Shown piece by piece: positions 17,025 through 25,663 of a DNA stretch of 64,000 nucleotides. The stretch spans positions 1,426,001-1,490,000 of the forward strand of contig NZ_AP019308.1 of assembly GCF_003945345.1 (NCBI RefSeq), in the 5' to 3' direction. The notes under the pieces were generated by a model. The model was given only the letters and a program-made list of their open reading frames with translations, was not told the DNA's origin and searched no databases. The stretch comes from Paenibacillus baekrokdamisoli (GTDB taxonomy: Bacteria; Bacillota; Bacilli; Paenibacillales; Paenibacillaceae). Numbering within the stretch: position 1 is the stretch's first letter; every line of letters begins with the position of its first letter. A program made the translations under genes and the position numbers.

Positions 17025-17234
17025 CTGTCTAGCCACAATGATCTTCAGGTACATTCGTTCTACCAGCATACAGAGCAAGCTTTTGCCCTTATGCCGTCTG
17101 CTATTACAAGCTTGACACAGCTCAAGCAAGCCTTCGCGGCGGCGGATGAGGATTTTCTTGCTATTGAATTGAAGAGCATGATTGAACGATTGAATGAGAT
17201 TCAGAAGCTGCTTGCTGATGGACCGCAGGGGTAG
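17025..17234 (+). CDS. possible small protein (69 aa) with non-canonical start
   Basis: An open frame of ~70 codons follows a perfect AAGGAG site (17010-17015), but no ATG, GTG or TTG stands at the right place; ATT (17022) or CTG (17025) does. The product is helical and amphipathic (VHSFYQHTEQAFALMP, SMIERLNEIQKLLADG), looks protein-like, and ends shortly before a terminator. It may be a real small protein with a rare start codon, or one that lost its start by mutation. No family recognised. Confidence 0.45.
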   Translation: MSSHNDLQVHSFYQHTEQAFALMPSAITSLTQLKQAFAAADEDFLAIELKSMIERLNEIQKLLADGPQG

Positions 17235-17318
17235 AATCATTTTCATTCAGAGGAGTAGTGAGATTATCCCGTGTGAATGCGGATGAATAGCTTAAGAAAT
17301 GCTGGGAGAGCGTAATAA

Positions 17319-17351
17319 GGGCGTCCGAGTCTTCAGATCGGACGTTTTTTT
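17319..17351 (+). terminator. intrinsic terminator
   Basis: GCGTCCGA and TCGGACGT pair around GTCTTCAGA, followed by a T7 run. It closes the transcript of the small 17025 ORF and the purine remnants. Confidence 0.85.
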
Positions 17352-17449
17352 GTGCTTTGAAAACTACTATTCCTGTTGGTGAAATGTCTCATGCGATGTG
17401 CTCTACCATTTCATACGATAGAGGATGGAAGAGTAGAGGAGGCGTCTGC

Positions 17450-18808
17450 ATGCCAATACTAGATTCGGGTCTGCTGATTAATAGGAAGCATAAGCGTACC
17501 GCAGTTCTCAACTTGACGGTTATGAATATGGGAAGGCAGCCTGCTGTTGCCGGTATTCAAGTTTATACGCTGAACAAAGAAAGCTCGTTAACGGATGAAT
17601 CACTAGCGGACAAAGGGAGCGGCATGCAGCATGAAGGCCTCTATGGCAGTCTGATCTTGCATACTCTTAAGCTCATTACGTTGAAGCCGCTCGGTCAGAA
17701 TGAATCTGTTTTTGCAATTAGTCATGAGGTTAGTGAGCTAGAGATGTTTGGCGTACGGATCGTTACGAATGGTCTTGGTGCAGGAGATGTCCGTTCCTTA
17801 CTCGTAGAGCTGGGTGAAGATGGAACGAGCATTGGTGAGCATCAGTTAAATGCGGAGAGTGCTAATCTAGTAGATGAGCAGATGCTTGCCTATGTGGCTA
17901 ATCATACACAGCACACGTTGTCAGTCATACAAACCTCTACCTTAACTCAGGTTGCAACCGTTGTGCTTCCTCCCGGCAGTGGACCTCGCTTGCTGGCGAT
18001 AACGCCAGATGGCGCTCTTGTTTATGTCACCTGCCAAGGCGACAAAACGATCAAAGTGATAGACTCCTTCACACAAACAGTCATCGCCGAGATAATCCTG
18101 CCGGTTGGAGCCGTTCCATTTGCGGTCGCTGTCTCACCGCACGGCAACAAAGCTTATGTATCCACTCTTCTTGAAGAATACGTAGTTGTCATTGACATCG
18201 CTACACAAACGATAAGCAAGTTTATACCCCTCCCTAAAGGATGCGACTGTTCAAGTATTGCGTTCACTCCGGATGGCCGGTATGCCTACTTATGTCTTAT
18301 CAACAAAGGCTCAATGGCCATGTTGGATACGATGACCGATTCGATTATTCAAACGTTCAAGCTGCCTAGCGGCTGCCTGCCTTCCGCGGTTGTAATTTCA
18401 CCTAACGGTGCTTTTGTATATGTAACCGATATCCATTTGGAAAAGGTATATGTCATTCGCCTTGCCACAAACACCATCATTGCTTCGATTAAGCTTGACG
18501 TCAACAGTGATCCTCAGAATCTTGTCGTTACGCCAGACGGCGCTCTTCTTTATGTAGCGTGCCGTGGGGGAGATGAGATCGTTGTTATTAATACGTCACG
18601 CAATGAAAAATTGACGACGATCGACCTGCCGGAAGGAAGCAACCTTAGCGATATTGCCGTATCAGCGGATGGTGCGAAAATCTACGTTACCGTGCTGACA
18701 TTTGGATATGTGGCCGTCATTGATGTACAGAGTCAGCTGCCGATTGCTATACTGCCGACTGGAAGCTTCCCATCAGGAATCGCAATTACGCCGATATTGC
18801 TGAATTGA
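17450..18808 (+). CDS. YVTN-type beta-propeller repeat protein
   Basis: 452 aa from the ATG at 17450 (GAGGAGG upstream); the longer frame from 17357 lacks a site. The N-terminal ~150 residues are not typed. From about residue 165 there are seven or so ~42-residue repeats with the pattern ITPDGALVYVTCQGDKTIKV, ending in VIDxxTxTxIxxI. These form a beta-propeller of the YVTN/surface-layer type, used for protein or ligand binding. There is no signal peptide, so it is probably cytoplasmic or exported by another route, perhaps with spores. Ligand and role are unknown. Confidence 0.85.
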   Translation: MPILDSGLLINRKHKRTAVLNLTVMNMGRQPAVAGIQVYTLNKESSLTDESLADKGSGMQHEGLYGSLILHTLKLITLKPLGQNESVFAISHEVSELEMFGVRIVTNGLGAGDVRSLLVELGEDGTSIGEHQLNAESANLVDEQMLAYVANHTQHTLSVIQTSTLTQVATVVLPPGSGPRLLAITPDGALVYVTCQGDKTIKVIDSFTQTVIAEIILPVGAVPFAVAVSPHGNKAYVSTLLEEYVVVIDIATQTISKFIPLPKGCDCSSIAFTPDGRYAYLCLINKGSMAMLDTMTDSIIQTFKLPSGCLPSAVVISPNGAFVYVTDIHLEKVYVIRLATNTIIASIKLDVNSDPQNLVVTPDGALLYVACRGGDEIVVINTSRNEKLTTIDLPEGSNLSDIAVSADGAKIYVTVLTFGYVAVIDVQSQLPIAILPTGSFPSGIAITPILLN

Positions 18809-18810
18809 AA

Positions 18811-18864
18811 GAGGCAGTTCCTTAAGTAGCTTGAAGACTACTAATGGAACTGCCTCTTTTTTTT
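18811..18864. terminator. bidirectional terminator
   Basis: GAGGCAGTTCC and GGAACTGCCTC pair across an inner AAGTAG/CTACT hairpin, with T8 on the right. It separates the convergent propeller and esterase genes. Confidence 0.85.
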
Positions 18865-18872
18865 GATGTTAA

Positions 18873-19649
18873 TTATCGATTCAAATCCAGTGGAAGCCAT
18901 TCGAGCACACGCTTGATTTGTTTATCCCAGTAGCCCCACTCATGTGTACCAGACTCCTCTTCATAGGTGAGCGGTAGATTCAGTTCTCGAGCATAGTCAC
19001 GGAATTTGATATTGTCCTCGTATAGGAAATCTTCAGTCCCACAGCACTGGTAGAGAAGCGGAGCTTTGTCGCCTAAAGCGGCTACATCGCGTGCTAGCTT
19101 GAATAAGTCGCTAGAGCTGTTTTCAGCTTGCTCCATAGACCCGAAGGATTTCTTGAAGTCATCAGAAAACAGCTTATGTACGCTAGAGATATCAAGAGAA
19201 CCGGATAAGCTCGCCGCTGCTTGATAACGATCTGGTTGATTAAGCGCTAGCTTGAATGCGCCATAGCCGCCCATGGATAGACCGGCAACGAAATTATCTT
19301 CCCGGCGATCTGATAGAGGGAAGAACGATCTTGCAATAGCAGGTAATTCTTCGCTGATAAAAGACCAAAAATTTAATCCTTGCTCCATATCCGTATAGAA
19401 GCTTCGCTGAGCAGATGGCATGACTACTGCAATGCCTAGTTCTGCAACGTAACGTTCAATGGAAGTGCGTCTGAGCCATATCGTATGATCATCTGAAAGT
19501 CCATGTAAGAGAAGCAGTGTTTTATGCTTCTGATCGGAAGCGCGTGAGTGCATGCCAATTTGGGAATAAGTCGTTTGCGGTAAAATGACAGTCATTGAGG
19601 TGGAGATGCCAAGTGTTTCGGAATAAAAGTCACATTGAATTAGAGCCAT
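18873..19649 (-). CDS. alpha/beta-hydrolase esterase (tributyrin/acetyl esterase type)
   Basis: 258 aa from ATG 19649, with GGAGG upstream on the minus strand; the longer frame has no site. The nucleophile elbow is GLSMGGYGA, with the acid likely Asp in GTEDFLYE and the His in GTHEWGYWD. The oxyanion region [13 protein letters not shown] fits the esterase D/S-formylglutathione-hydrolase-like family used for acetyl or short-chain ester removal. It has no signal peptide and so is cytoplasmic. It is divergent from the copper ATPase. Natural substrate unknown. Confidence 0.88.
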   Translation of the reverse strand: MALIQCDFYSETLGISTSMTVILPQTTYSQIGMHSRASDQKHKTLLLLHGLSDDHTIWLRRTSIERYVAELGIAVVMPSAQRSFYTDMEQGLNFWSFISEELPAIARSFFPLSDRREDNFVAGLSMGGYGAFKLALNQPDRYQAAASLSGSLDISSVHKLFSDDFKKSFGSMEQAENSSSDLFKLARDVAALGDKAPLLYQCCGTEDFLYEDNIKFRDYARELNLPLTYEEESGTHEWGYWDKQIKRVLEWLPLDLNR

Positions 19650-19822
19650 AGTAGTACCTCCATTTGATATAAGGATCATGAATGTCTGAGAACAACATTC
19701 CACGCTGCCGTGTGAAAATCCTGCCTCGATCAACAATTATTCATTTCTTGGACTGGTCAGCCATATAGTGTGAGAAGAGATATTCTAGGTCGAGCCTTGA
19801 GCCTGGTGGAGGAGGGTAGACA

Positions 19823-22033
19823 ATGAGTGAGAAGAATGGTGTGCTTGATCTGCATATACAAGGGATGAGCTGTACAGCTTGTGCTGTTCGGATTGAAAAG
19901 GCAGTTGGCAAAATGTCCGGCATATCCAGCATATCTGTCCAATATGCAGCCAAATCAGCCCATATTCGTTTCACGCCAGATGTCGCTAATGCCTCAGGTA
20001 TTATCGAAAGGATTGGCCAAATCGGATTTCATGCCGATTATGCGGAGGCAGCTAAAGGCAGTGACAACGAAATTGAAAAGCTGCAAATGAGATTCATCGT
20101 GGCAGCTCTTCTGACGTTTCCTTTACTTTGGGCGATGGCACATCATTATAGCTGGCTGCGCGGGATCCCGGTACCCTTCATGCTGCAGGAGCCGCTGCTG
20201 CAATTTATACTCGCAGCAATTGTTCAATTTTTTATCGGAATGCCTTTTTATTTTGGTGCTTTTTATGCCCTGCGAGAACGGATGGCGAACATGGATGTAC
20301 TGGTCGCAATCGGGACAACAGCAGCATTCGGATATAGTTATTATGCGATGATGACGGGGGGAGCTCTGTACTTTGAGACCTCAGCTGTTGTGATTACGGC
20401 TGTTCTTCTCGGTAAGCTGCTCGAAGCATCAGCTACCGAGCGGGTGATGAGGGATAATGAAGCGTTCGCGGCGCTGCAGGCAAAAGATGCGCTGGTGCTC
20501 CGCAGTGGTAGAAGAGAAAAAATTCCGGTCGATCGGATTCGAGTGGGTGATCAGCTTCTTGCGGAGGATAATCAGCTTCTTGCTGCGGATGGCATTGTGT
20601 TAGAAGGGCAGGCATCCGTAGACGAATCATTCCTAACAGGTGAGAGCATGCCCGTTACGAAGCATATCGGAGATCAAGTGTTCGCTGGCACTAGAATTCG
20701 TGGATTCTCAGCGCTTCGCATTCAAGTAACGGCTATCGGAGAGGATAGGCTGTTAAGTCGTATCACGGTACTGACCCGTCAGGCACAGTCGACCAAATCA
20801 TCAATTGGAAGAAAAGTGGATCGAATCTCGGGGATTTTTGTTCCAGTTATGCTTCTGCTTTCTCTAGGTACTTTATTGCTGTGGCTGCTTGTTCTGCGGC
20901 CAGGCGATTGGGGAACGGCCTCTGTACATGCACTTGCTGTTCTGCTGGCGGCTTGTCCCTGTGCGCTTGGTCTTGCTGCTCCGATATCACTTGTTTTGGC
21001 ATCGGGCAAGCTAGCTAGACGAGGCATCGTGCTTAAGGATGCGGGGGCACTAGAGAGGCTGACGCAGATTGATACGATTGTACTCGATAAGACAGGCACC
21101 CTTACAGAAGGGCATCCTTCATTAACAGGTATATCTAGTGGATATGGATCACCAAATCGACTGCTGAGATTGGTGGCAGCTGTGGAAGAGCATGCCCAGC
21201 ATCCCTTTGCCTCCGCCGTATGCGCGGCGGCAAAGCGAGCGGGTCTTGTTGTTCCTGAAGCAAAAGCTTTCCAAACTTATCTAGGTAAGGGTGTTGAAGC
21301 CACCGTCGAGGGCATGCGAATTGAGGTGGGCAACGCCCGCTTTGGCTCAGAGCGGGGATGGTGGCAGCCAACTCCGGAAGTCAATCGATTTGTCACGAAT
21401 AAAGAAATGGCAGGGGAAACGGTTGTCTATGTTGCGATCAATGGGGAGTTTAGTGGAGCACTAGCCTTTGCAGATCCAGTGAAGCGCTCTTCGGTGGAGG
21501 CTGTACAAGCTCTTCAATCAGAAGGAATTGCGGTATGGATGGCAACTGGGGACCATTGGGCTGCAGCTAATTCGGCAGGGCTTAAGACAGGTATAGGCTC
21601 CATTCATGCCTCGATGCTGCCAGAGCAAAAAGTGAATTTTATTAAAAAGCTGCAGCAGGAAGGGCATATTGTGGGGATGGTTGGCGATGGATTCAATGAT
21701 GCGCCAGCTCTTGCTATGGCCGATGTCGGTGTTGCTATGGGGAATGGTACGGAAGCAGCGCTAGATGCTGGGCATCTGACTCTTATACGTCCGAGGCTAA
21801 CGGGTATCCATGAAGCTTTAATCATCAGCCGTTTAACCGTAACAAACATTCGTCAGAACTTAGGATTTGCTTTTGTATACAATCTTGTCGTTATTCCGTT
21901 CGCTGCACTTGGTGCCATTGAGCCCTGGATGGCAGGCACCGCGATGGCACTTAGCTCTGTCTCCGTTGTAGGCAATGCTCTGAGATTAAGTGGTCAAATG
22001 AACAGGGCCTTGAACCGTAGTCAGCTTGTTTGA
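19823..22033 (+). CDS. copA: Cu(+)-exporting P1B-type ATPase
   Basis: 736 aa. One N-terminal heavy-metal domain (GMSCTACAVRIEKAV), transmembrane CPC motif (AACPCALGLA), TGES (FLTGESMP), phosphorylation site DKTGTLTEGHP, HP locus (EEHAQHPFASA) and hinge GDGFNDAPALAMADVG. The last membrane helix contains MALSSVSVVGNALRL, and a YN is in the preceding helix, a combination typical of Cu(+)/Ag(+) exporters (CopA). It pumps cytosolic copper out using ATP. No csoR or copZ is adjacent. GGAGGAGG precedes the ATG. A duplicated phrase near residue 245 (QLLAEDNQLLAADG) is a small local repeat. Confidence 0.92.
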   Translation: MSEKNGVLDLHIQGMSCTACAVRIEKAVGKMSGISSISVQYAAKSAHIRFTPDVANASGIIERIGQIGFHADYAEAAKGSDNEIEKLQMRFIVAALLTFPLLWAMAHHYSWLRGIPVPFMLQEPLLQFILAAIVQFFIGMPFYFGAFYALRERMANMDVLVAIGTTAAFGYSYYAMMTGGALYFETSAVVITAVLLGKLLEASATERVMRDNEAFAALQAKDALVLRSGRREKIPVDRIRVGDQLLAEDNQLLAADGIVLEGQASVDESFLTGESMPVTKHIGDQVFAGTRIRGFSALRIQVTAIGEDRLLSRITVLTRQAQSTKSSIGRKVDRISGIFVPVMLLLSLGTLLLWLLVLRPGDWGTASVHALAVLLAACPCALGLAAPISLVLASGKLARRGIVLKDAGALERLTQIDTIVLDKTGTLTEGHPSLTGISSGYGSPNRLLRLVAAVEEHAQHPFASAVCAAAKRAGLVVPEAKAFQTYLGKGVEATVEGMRIEVGNARFGSERGWWQPTPEVNRFVTNKEMAGETVVYVAINGEFSGALAFADPVKRSSVEAVQALQSEGIAVWMATGDHWAAANSAGLKTGIGSIHASMLPEQKVNFIKKLQQEGHIVGMVGDGFNDAPALAMADVGVAMGNGTEAALDAGHLTLIRPRLTGIHEALIISRLTVTNIRQNLGFAFVYNLVVIPFAALGAIEPWMAGTAMALSSVSVVGNALRLSGQMNRALNRSQLV

Positions 22034-22049
22034 GGTTGCTTATGGGGTC

Positions 22050-22178
22050 TTATTCCTCCAAATCGTCTAGTATGTCTTCTGCTGGGTTACTTGTCTTCGC
22101 ACGGATGATCGCTAAGACCGCTGCTGCGGCCCATAAAGCAGAGGAATTGTTTACTGGCGGTTTTTCCTTTTCACTCAT
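22050..22178 (-). CDS. small protein, 42 aa, with hydrophobic helix
   Basis: Reads MSEKEKPPVNNSSALW, then an Ala-rich hydrophobic stretch (AAAAVLAIIRA) and an acidic tail ending DDLEE. A textbook AGGAGG lies 7 bases before the ATG on the minus strand. It is convergent with copA (16 bases apart) and divergent from the cobalamin operon. It could be a single-pass membrane microprotein, but the hydrophobic run is short. Family unknown. Confidence 0.65.
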   Translation of the reverse strand: MSEKEKPPVNNSSALWAAAAVLAIIRAKTSNPAEDILDDLEE

Positions 22179-22274
22179 TCGTTTAGCCTCCTATTTTCTC
22201 ACGTAGTAATCTTATACTTTTAGAATTATGCGGCAAGGCTCGACAAAAGACCCCGTTATGAAGGCTGTTTAGTG

Positions 22275-22303
22275 TAGACAACTTTAAAACAGAGTGTTAT
22301 AGT
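22275..22303 (+). promoter_or_regulatory. promoter of cobalamin operon
   Basis: TAGACA, 17-base spacer, TATAGT, about 25 bases upstream of the riboswitch. Confidence 0.7.
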
Positions 22304-22329
22304 TACACATGCAATAATCACATAGTAGT

Positions 22330-22550
22330 TTGAAACAGGTGCCTTAGCAGATGCTACGGCTTAATAGGGAAGACCGGTGAAACACCGGCACGGACCCGCC
22401 ACTGTAAGGAGTGTCAGTACGCAAATACGAGCTTTGATAAAGCTGGGCATTGCGGATTGACGAACGCATGGATTAAAAGGTCACTGGGCGTACGGAACGC
22501 TCGGGAAGATGATCAATGCGGTTGCTCCAAGTCAGGATACCTGCCTGTTT
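22330..22550 (+). promoter_or_regulatory. cobalamin (B12) riboswitch
   Basis: Conserved elements appear in order: CAGGTGCC, AATAGGGAA, CCGGTGAAACACCGGCACGG, CCCGCCACTGT and the B12 box GTCAGGATACCTGCCTG. A longer than usual variable arm (about 90 bases, 22400-22500) sits between the CCACTGT core and GGGAAGATGAT. It should repress the downstream uptake/salvage genes when adenosylcobalamin is plentiful. Confidence 0.95.
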
Positions 22551-22669
22551 TGTTAAACGCTACCTACGAGGATTTAGGGAAGTGTTAGAGATTGGCTAAG
22601 ATACGAATTCGGACACGGATCCCTCGCAATGGACTGTTGCGCGTAGGGAACTGCTGTTCTTCGAACCTT

Positions 22670-22708
22670 AAGCATTTCTGACACTTTTGTCGGAGATGCT
22701 TTTTTTGT
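22670..22708 (+). terminator. riboswitch expression-platform terminator
   Basis: AAGCATTTCTGACA pairs with TGTCGGAGATGCTT (two G-U pairs), followed by seven T, about 80 bases before btuF. It suggests control by premature termination. Confidence 0.85.
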
Positions 22709-22786
22709 TGCTTTCATAGAGAAGCAATTAGTAGAAGAGAAACAATTGGGCAGAGCCTGATAATAATGAACAAAGGAGCTAGAAAA

Positions 22787-23806
22787 ATGAAATCAAGCAA
22801 CATGTACAAATGGTTGAAATTATCCATGATGGTCGTCTTTACAGCTATGCTGCTTATCACAGCAGCTTGCGGAAACAAAGGAACAGGAAGCGATGGAGAC
22901 ACAAAAAATACGAATGCCGGAACAATAACGAACACAGGTGATGCAGCTACACCGAACGATACAAAAGAAGCAGCGAAAGCAACCGTCTACCCTTTAACAG
23001 TCAAGGATGCGACGAATACAGAGCTTACTTTTGCTCAAGCGCCTCAAAAAATCGTAACCCTGCTTCCTAGTGAAACCGAGATTGTTTATTCACTTGGTGC
23101 TGGCGAACAGGTCGTTGGTGTGGATGACAATTCCAATTATCCTTCAGAAGTGGCATCCAAAGAGAAAATCGGTGGAATGGAAGCGAATATTGAGAAGATT
23201 GTTTCCTTGAAGCCTGATCTTGTACTAGCTTCCTCAAGCATGAACAAGCCCGTTATTGACAAATTGCGCTCATTGAAATTAAACGTTTATGCAACAGATC
23301 CGAAGACGTACAACGCTGTAATCGAGAAAATCACTCAAATCGGTGCTATCCTTGACCACAACGATAAAGCAGCTGAAGTAACGAAGCATATGCAAGAAGT
23401 ACTTACGCAGGTAACGGATACGCTGAAAGATGCACCGAAGCCTACGGTTTACCTGGAGTTCTCGCCGGGCTGGACAGTTGGAAAAGGCCAATTTCTTGAT
23501 GAATTGATTACGCTAGCTGGCGGGACAAACATCGCCACTAAGCCCGATTGGTATGAGATTGATCCAGAAGCAGTCTTGAAAGCTAATCCAGACTTCATCA
23601 TCTATGCATCGATGACGGTCAAAGAAGGCGAGAAGAATCCCATTCTTGCCGCAATCGAGAGCAGACCAGGCTGGAAAACGATTAAAGCCATTTCGGACAA
23701 GAAGCTATTCGAGGTTGATCAGGACCCGCTTGTTCGCGTAGGTCCCCGTCTTGCAGACGGTTTACTGGAAGTAGCCAAAAAACTTCATCCTGATCTTATT
23801 AAGTAA
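22787..23806 (+). CDS. btuF: cobalamin/cobinamide ABC transporter substrate-binding lipoprotein
   Basis: 339 aa; ATG 22787 has AAAGGAG at the right spacing, better than the upstream ATG at 22766. A lipoprotein signal with lipobox ITAACG is followed by an Asn/Thr/Asp-rich linker and a periplasmic-binding-protein type III fold: KIVTLLPSETEIVYSLGAGEQVVGV, DLVLASSSMNKP, TVYLEFSPGWTVGKG, GGTNIA. The location behind the B12 riboswitch and before FecCD-type permease and ATPase genes supports cobalamin or cobinamide rather than siderophore. It overlaps the permease start by one base (TAATG). Confidence 0.9.
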   Translation: MKSSNMYKWLKLSMMVVFTAMLLITAACGNKGTGSDGDTKNTNAGTITNTGDAATPNDTKEAAKATVYPLTVKDATNTELTFAQAPQKIVTLLPSETEIVYSLGAGEQVVGVDDNSNYPSEVASKEKIGGMEANIEKIVSLKPDLVLASSSMNKPVIDKLRSLKLNVYATDPKTYNAVIEKITQIGAILDHNDKAAEVTKHMQEVLTQVTDTLKDAPKPTVYLEFSPGWTVGKGQFLDELITLAGGTNIATKPDWYEIDPEAVLKANPDFIIYASMTVKEGEKNPILAAIESRPGWKTIKAISDKKLFEVDQDPLVRVGPRLADGLLEVAKKLHPDLIK

Positions 23807-24846
23807 TGATGAAAATAAAACTGTACACTTACGGAGGAGCAGCTATGCTCCTCCTTCTCGCATCTATAGTCGTTAGTTTATCGATCGGTTCGGCTGGTTT
23901 ACCGTTGCGTGATGTGTGGGGAATTCTTGTTCATCAGCTTCCTTGGATGGATGGAGGTGTTAGCAAATGGGATGCAGGAGACATCGCTATTGTGACCCAA
24001 TTAAGACTTTCACGTGTTCTGCTAGCCATACTTGTTGGTGCTTGTCTATCCCTTGCAGGCGCTGGTTTTCAAGGTGTCCTGCGCAACCCGCTTGCTGATC
24101 CTTTTACGCTTGGTGTGGCTTCAGGCTGCTCGGTCGGTGCAGCTTTTCTAATCGTATTTGGATTTCAGACGGTCATTGGCATCTGGTCGGTGCCGCTCGT
24201 TGCTTTTATTACGGGTATAATTACGCTTCTTATTGTTTTTACACTTTCCAGGGCAAGAGGTTCGATGAATGTAGAGACACTTATTCTATCTGGTGTTATT
24301 GTGCAAGCGTTTCTAGGAGCAATCGTTTCTTTCATGGTTTCCTTATCGCAAGGTGTTGTGAACGAAATAATGTTCTGGTTAATGGGCAGCTTGAGCGCTC
24401 GCAGCTGGGAGCATGTGAAGCTGATATTGCCTTTCCTTCTAGTTGGTTTTCCAGTGCTCATCCGCTATGGTCAGCCTTTGAATCTATTTGTCTTTGGAGA
24501 ACGGCATGCGGCTCAAATGGGAATTAATGTGGAACGGACGAAGCTGCTCGTACTTATAACCTCAACACTTCTAACCGCTGTAGCAGTCTCGATTGCTGGA
24601 GTCGTCGGCTTTGTTGGATTAGTCGTGCCTCATTTGCTTCGGCTATTGGTAGGGCCGGATTATCGGATTATTATTCCGTTATCTGCGATTGGAGGAGGCA
24701 TTTACTTACTATGGGCCGATACGCTTGCAAGAACCATGTTGAGCCCAAAGGAAATTTCACTCGGTGTGGTTACAGCATTAATCGGTGCACCATTTTTCGC
24801 ATATTTGCTCTATAGGCGCAAGGTGCTGCAAGGAGGCTCGTCATGA
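23806..24846 (+). CDS. btuC: cobalamin ABC transporter permease (FecCD/BtuC family)
   Basis: 346 aa, about ten membrane helices. It contains GAGFQGVLRNPLADPFTLGVASGC, the family signature, and VGFVGLVVPHLLRLLVGPDYR, the coupling-helix region. It forms the translocation channel with BtuD. Tandem ATGs at 23806/23809 follow the btuF stop directly, and its own stop overlaps the ATPase start (ATGA), so translation is coupled. Confidence 0.92.
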   Translation: MMKIKLYTYGGAAMLLLLASIVVSLSIGSAGLPLRDVWGILVHQLPWMDGGVSKWDAGDIAIVTQLRLSRVLLAILVGACLSLAGAGFQGVLRNPLADPFTLGVASGCSVGAAFLIVFGFQTVIGIWSVPLVAFITGIITLLIVFTLSRARGSMNVETLILSGVIVQAFLGAIVSFMVSLSQGVVNEIMFWLMGSLSARSWEHVKLILPFLLVGFPVLIRYGQPLNLFVFGERHAAQMGINVERTKLLVLITSTLLTAVAVSIAGVVGFVGLVVPHLLRLLVGPDYRIIIPLSAIGGGIYLLWADTLARTMLSPKEISLGVVTALIGAPFFAYLLYRRKVLQGGSS

Positions 24847-25646
24847 TCGAGGTACGAGGCTTGGTGAAAGAGATAAACGGAAATCCGATCTTGAATGATC
24901 TATCGTTTATATTGGAACCAGGCAGCATGTATGGGATTATTGGACCAAATGGCGTAGGCAAGTCTACGCTGTTACATCTCTTATCCGGAGTCGATAAGCC
25001 AACGAGTGGAGAGGTGCTACTTGAAGGACGGGTGGCAAGCAGCTATAACCGAAAGGAAGTAGCAAAGTGGGTTGCCGTGCTTCAGCAGGGAGGACTCGGC
25101 TCAGTCGGATTTACGGTGCGTGAAGTTGTAGCTATGGGACGGTATCCCTTTCAAAACTGGATGGGTGAAGAGAAGGCAGATCAATCTTCTATTATTGATG
25201 AGGCACTTCAAGCGATGGGTTTGACGGAACTGCAGGAGCGAAGAATGGATCAGCTTAGTGGGGGGGAAAGGCAGCGTGTTGCCTTGGCTAAAGTCATGGT
25301 ACAAGAGCCAAGACTGCTGCTTCTTGATGAACCGACAACCTTCCTAGATATTGGCTTCCAGGTTCAACTTCTTGACATCGTGAAGGGCTGGCAGCGCGAG
25401 CGAAAGATGACCGTTGTTGCTGTACTGCATGATCTCAATTTGGCCGCTCATTACTGCGATAAACTGCTTGTGCTCCATGAAGGCCATATTGAAGCGTTCG
25501 CATCTGCAGTAGACATTATAGAACCTCAGTTAATTGAACGAGTATTTGGTGCTAGAACCATCATACTGACTCATCCAGAAACAGGAGTTCCCCAGCTGCT
25601 GCTGCATCCATCACAGCCTTCGGCACAACAAGAATATGGGATATAG
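24843..25646 (+). CDS. btuD: cobalamin ABC transporter ATPase
   Basis: 267 aa. Walker A GPNGVGKSTLLH, Q-loop VLQQGG, signature LSGGERQRVALAK, Walker B LLLLDEPTTFLD, H-loop LHDLN: all complete. Typical FepC/BtuD ATPase that powers BtuC. The C-terminal ~40 residues are an extension with VFGARTIILTHPETGVPQLL, as in related iron/cobalamin ATPases. Four-base overlap with btuC. Confidence 0.92.
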   Translation: MIEVRGLVKEINGNPILNDLSFILEPGSMYGIIGPNGVGKSTLLHLLSGVDKPTSGEVLLEGRVASSYNRKEVAKWVAVLQQGGLGSVGFTVREVVAMGRYPFQNWMGEEKADQSSIIDEALQAMGLTELQERRMDQLSGGERQRVALAKVMVQEPRLLLLDEPTTFLDIGFQVQLLDIVKGWQRERKMTVVAVLHDLNLAAHYCDKLLVLHEGHIEAFASAVDIIEPQLIERVFGARTIILTHPETGVPQLLLHPSQPSAQQEYGI

Positions 25647-25663
25647 AGAGGAAGTAGAGGGAA

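Noticed and set aside
16992-17246. Minus-strand 84-aa ORF
   Set aside because: Antisense to the protein-like 17025 frame and without a ribosome site.
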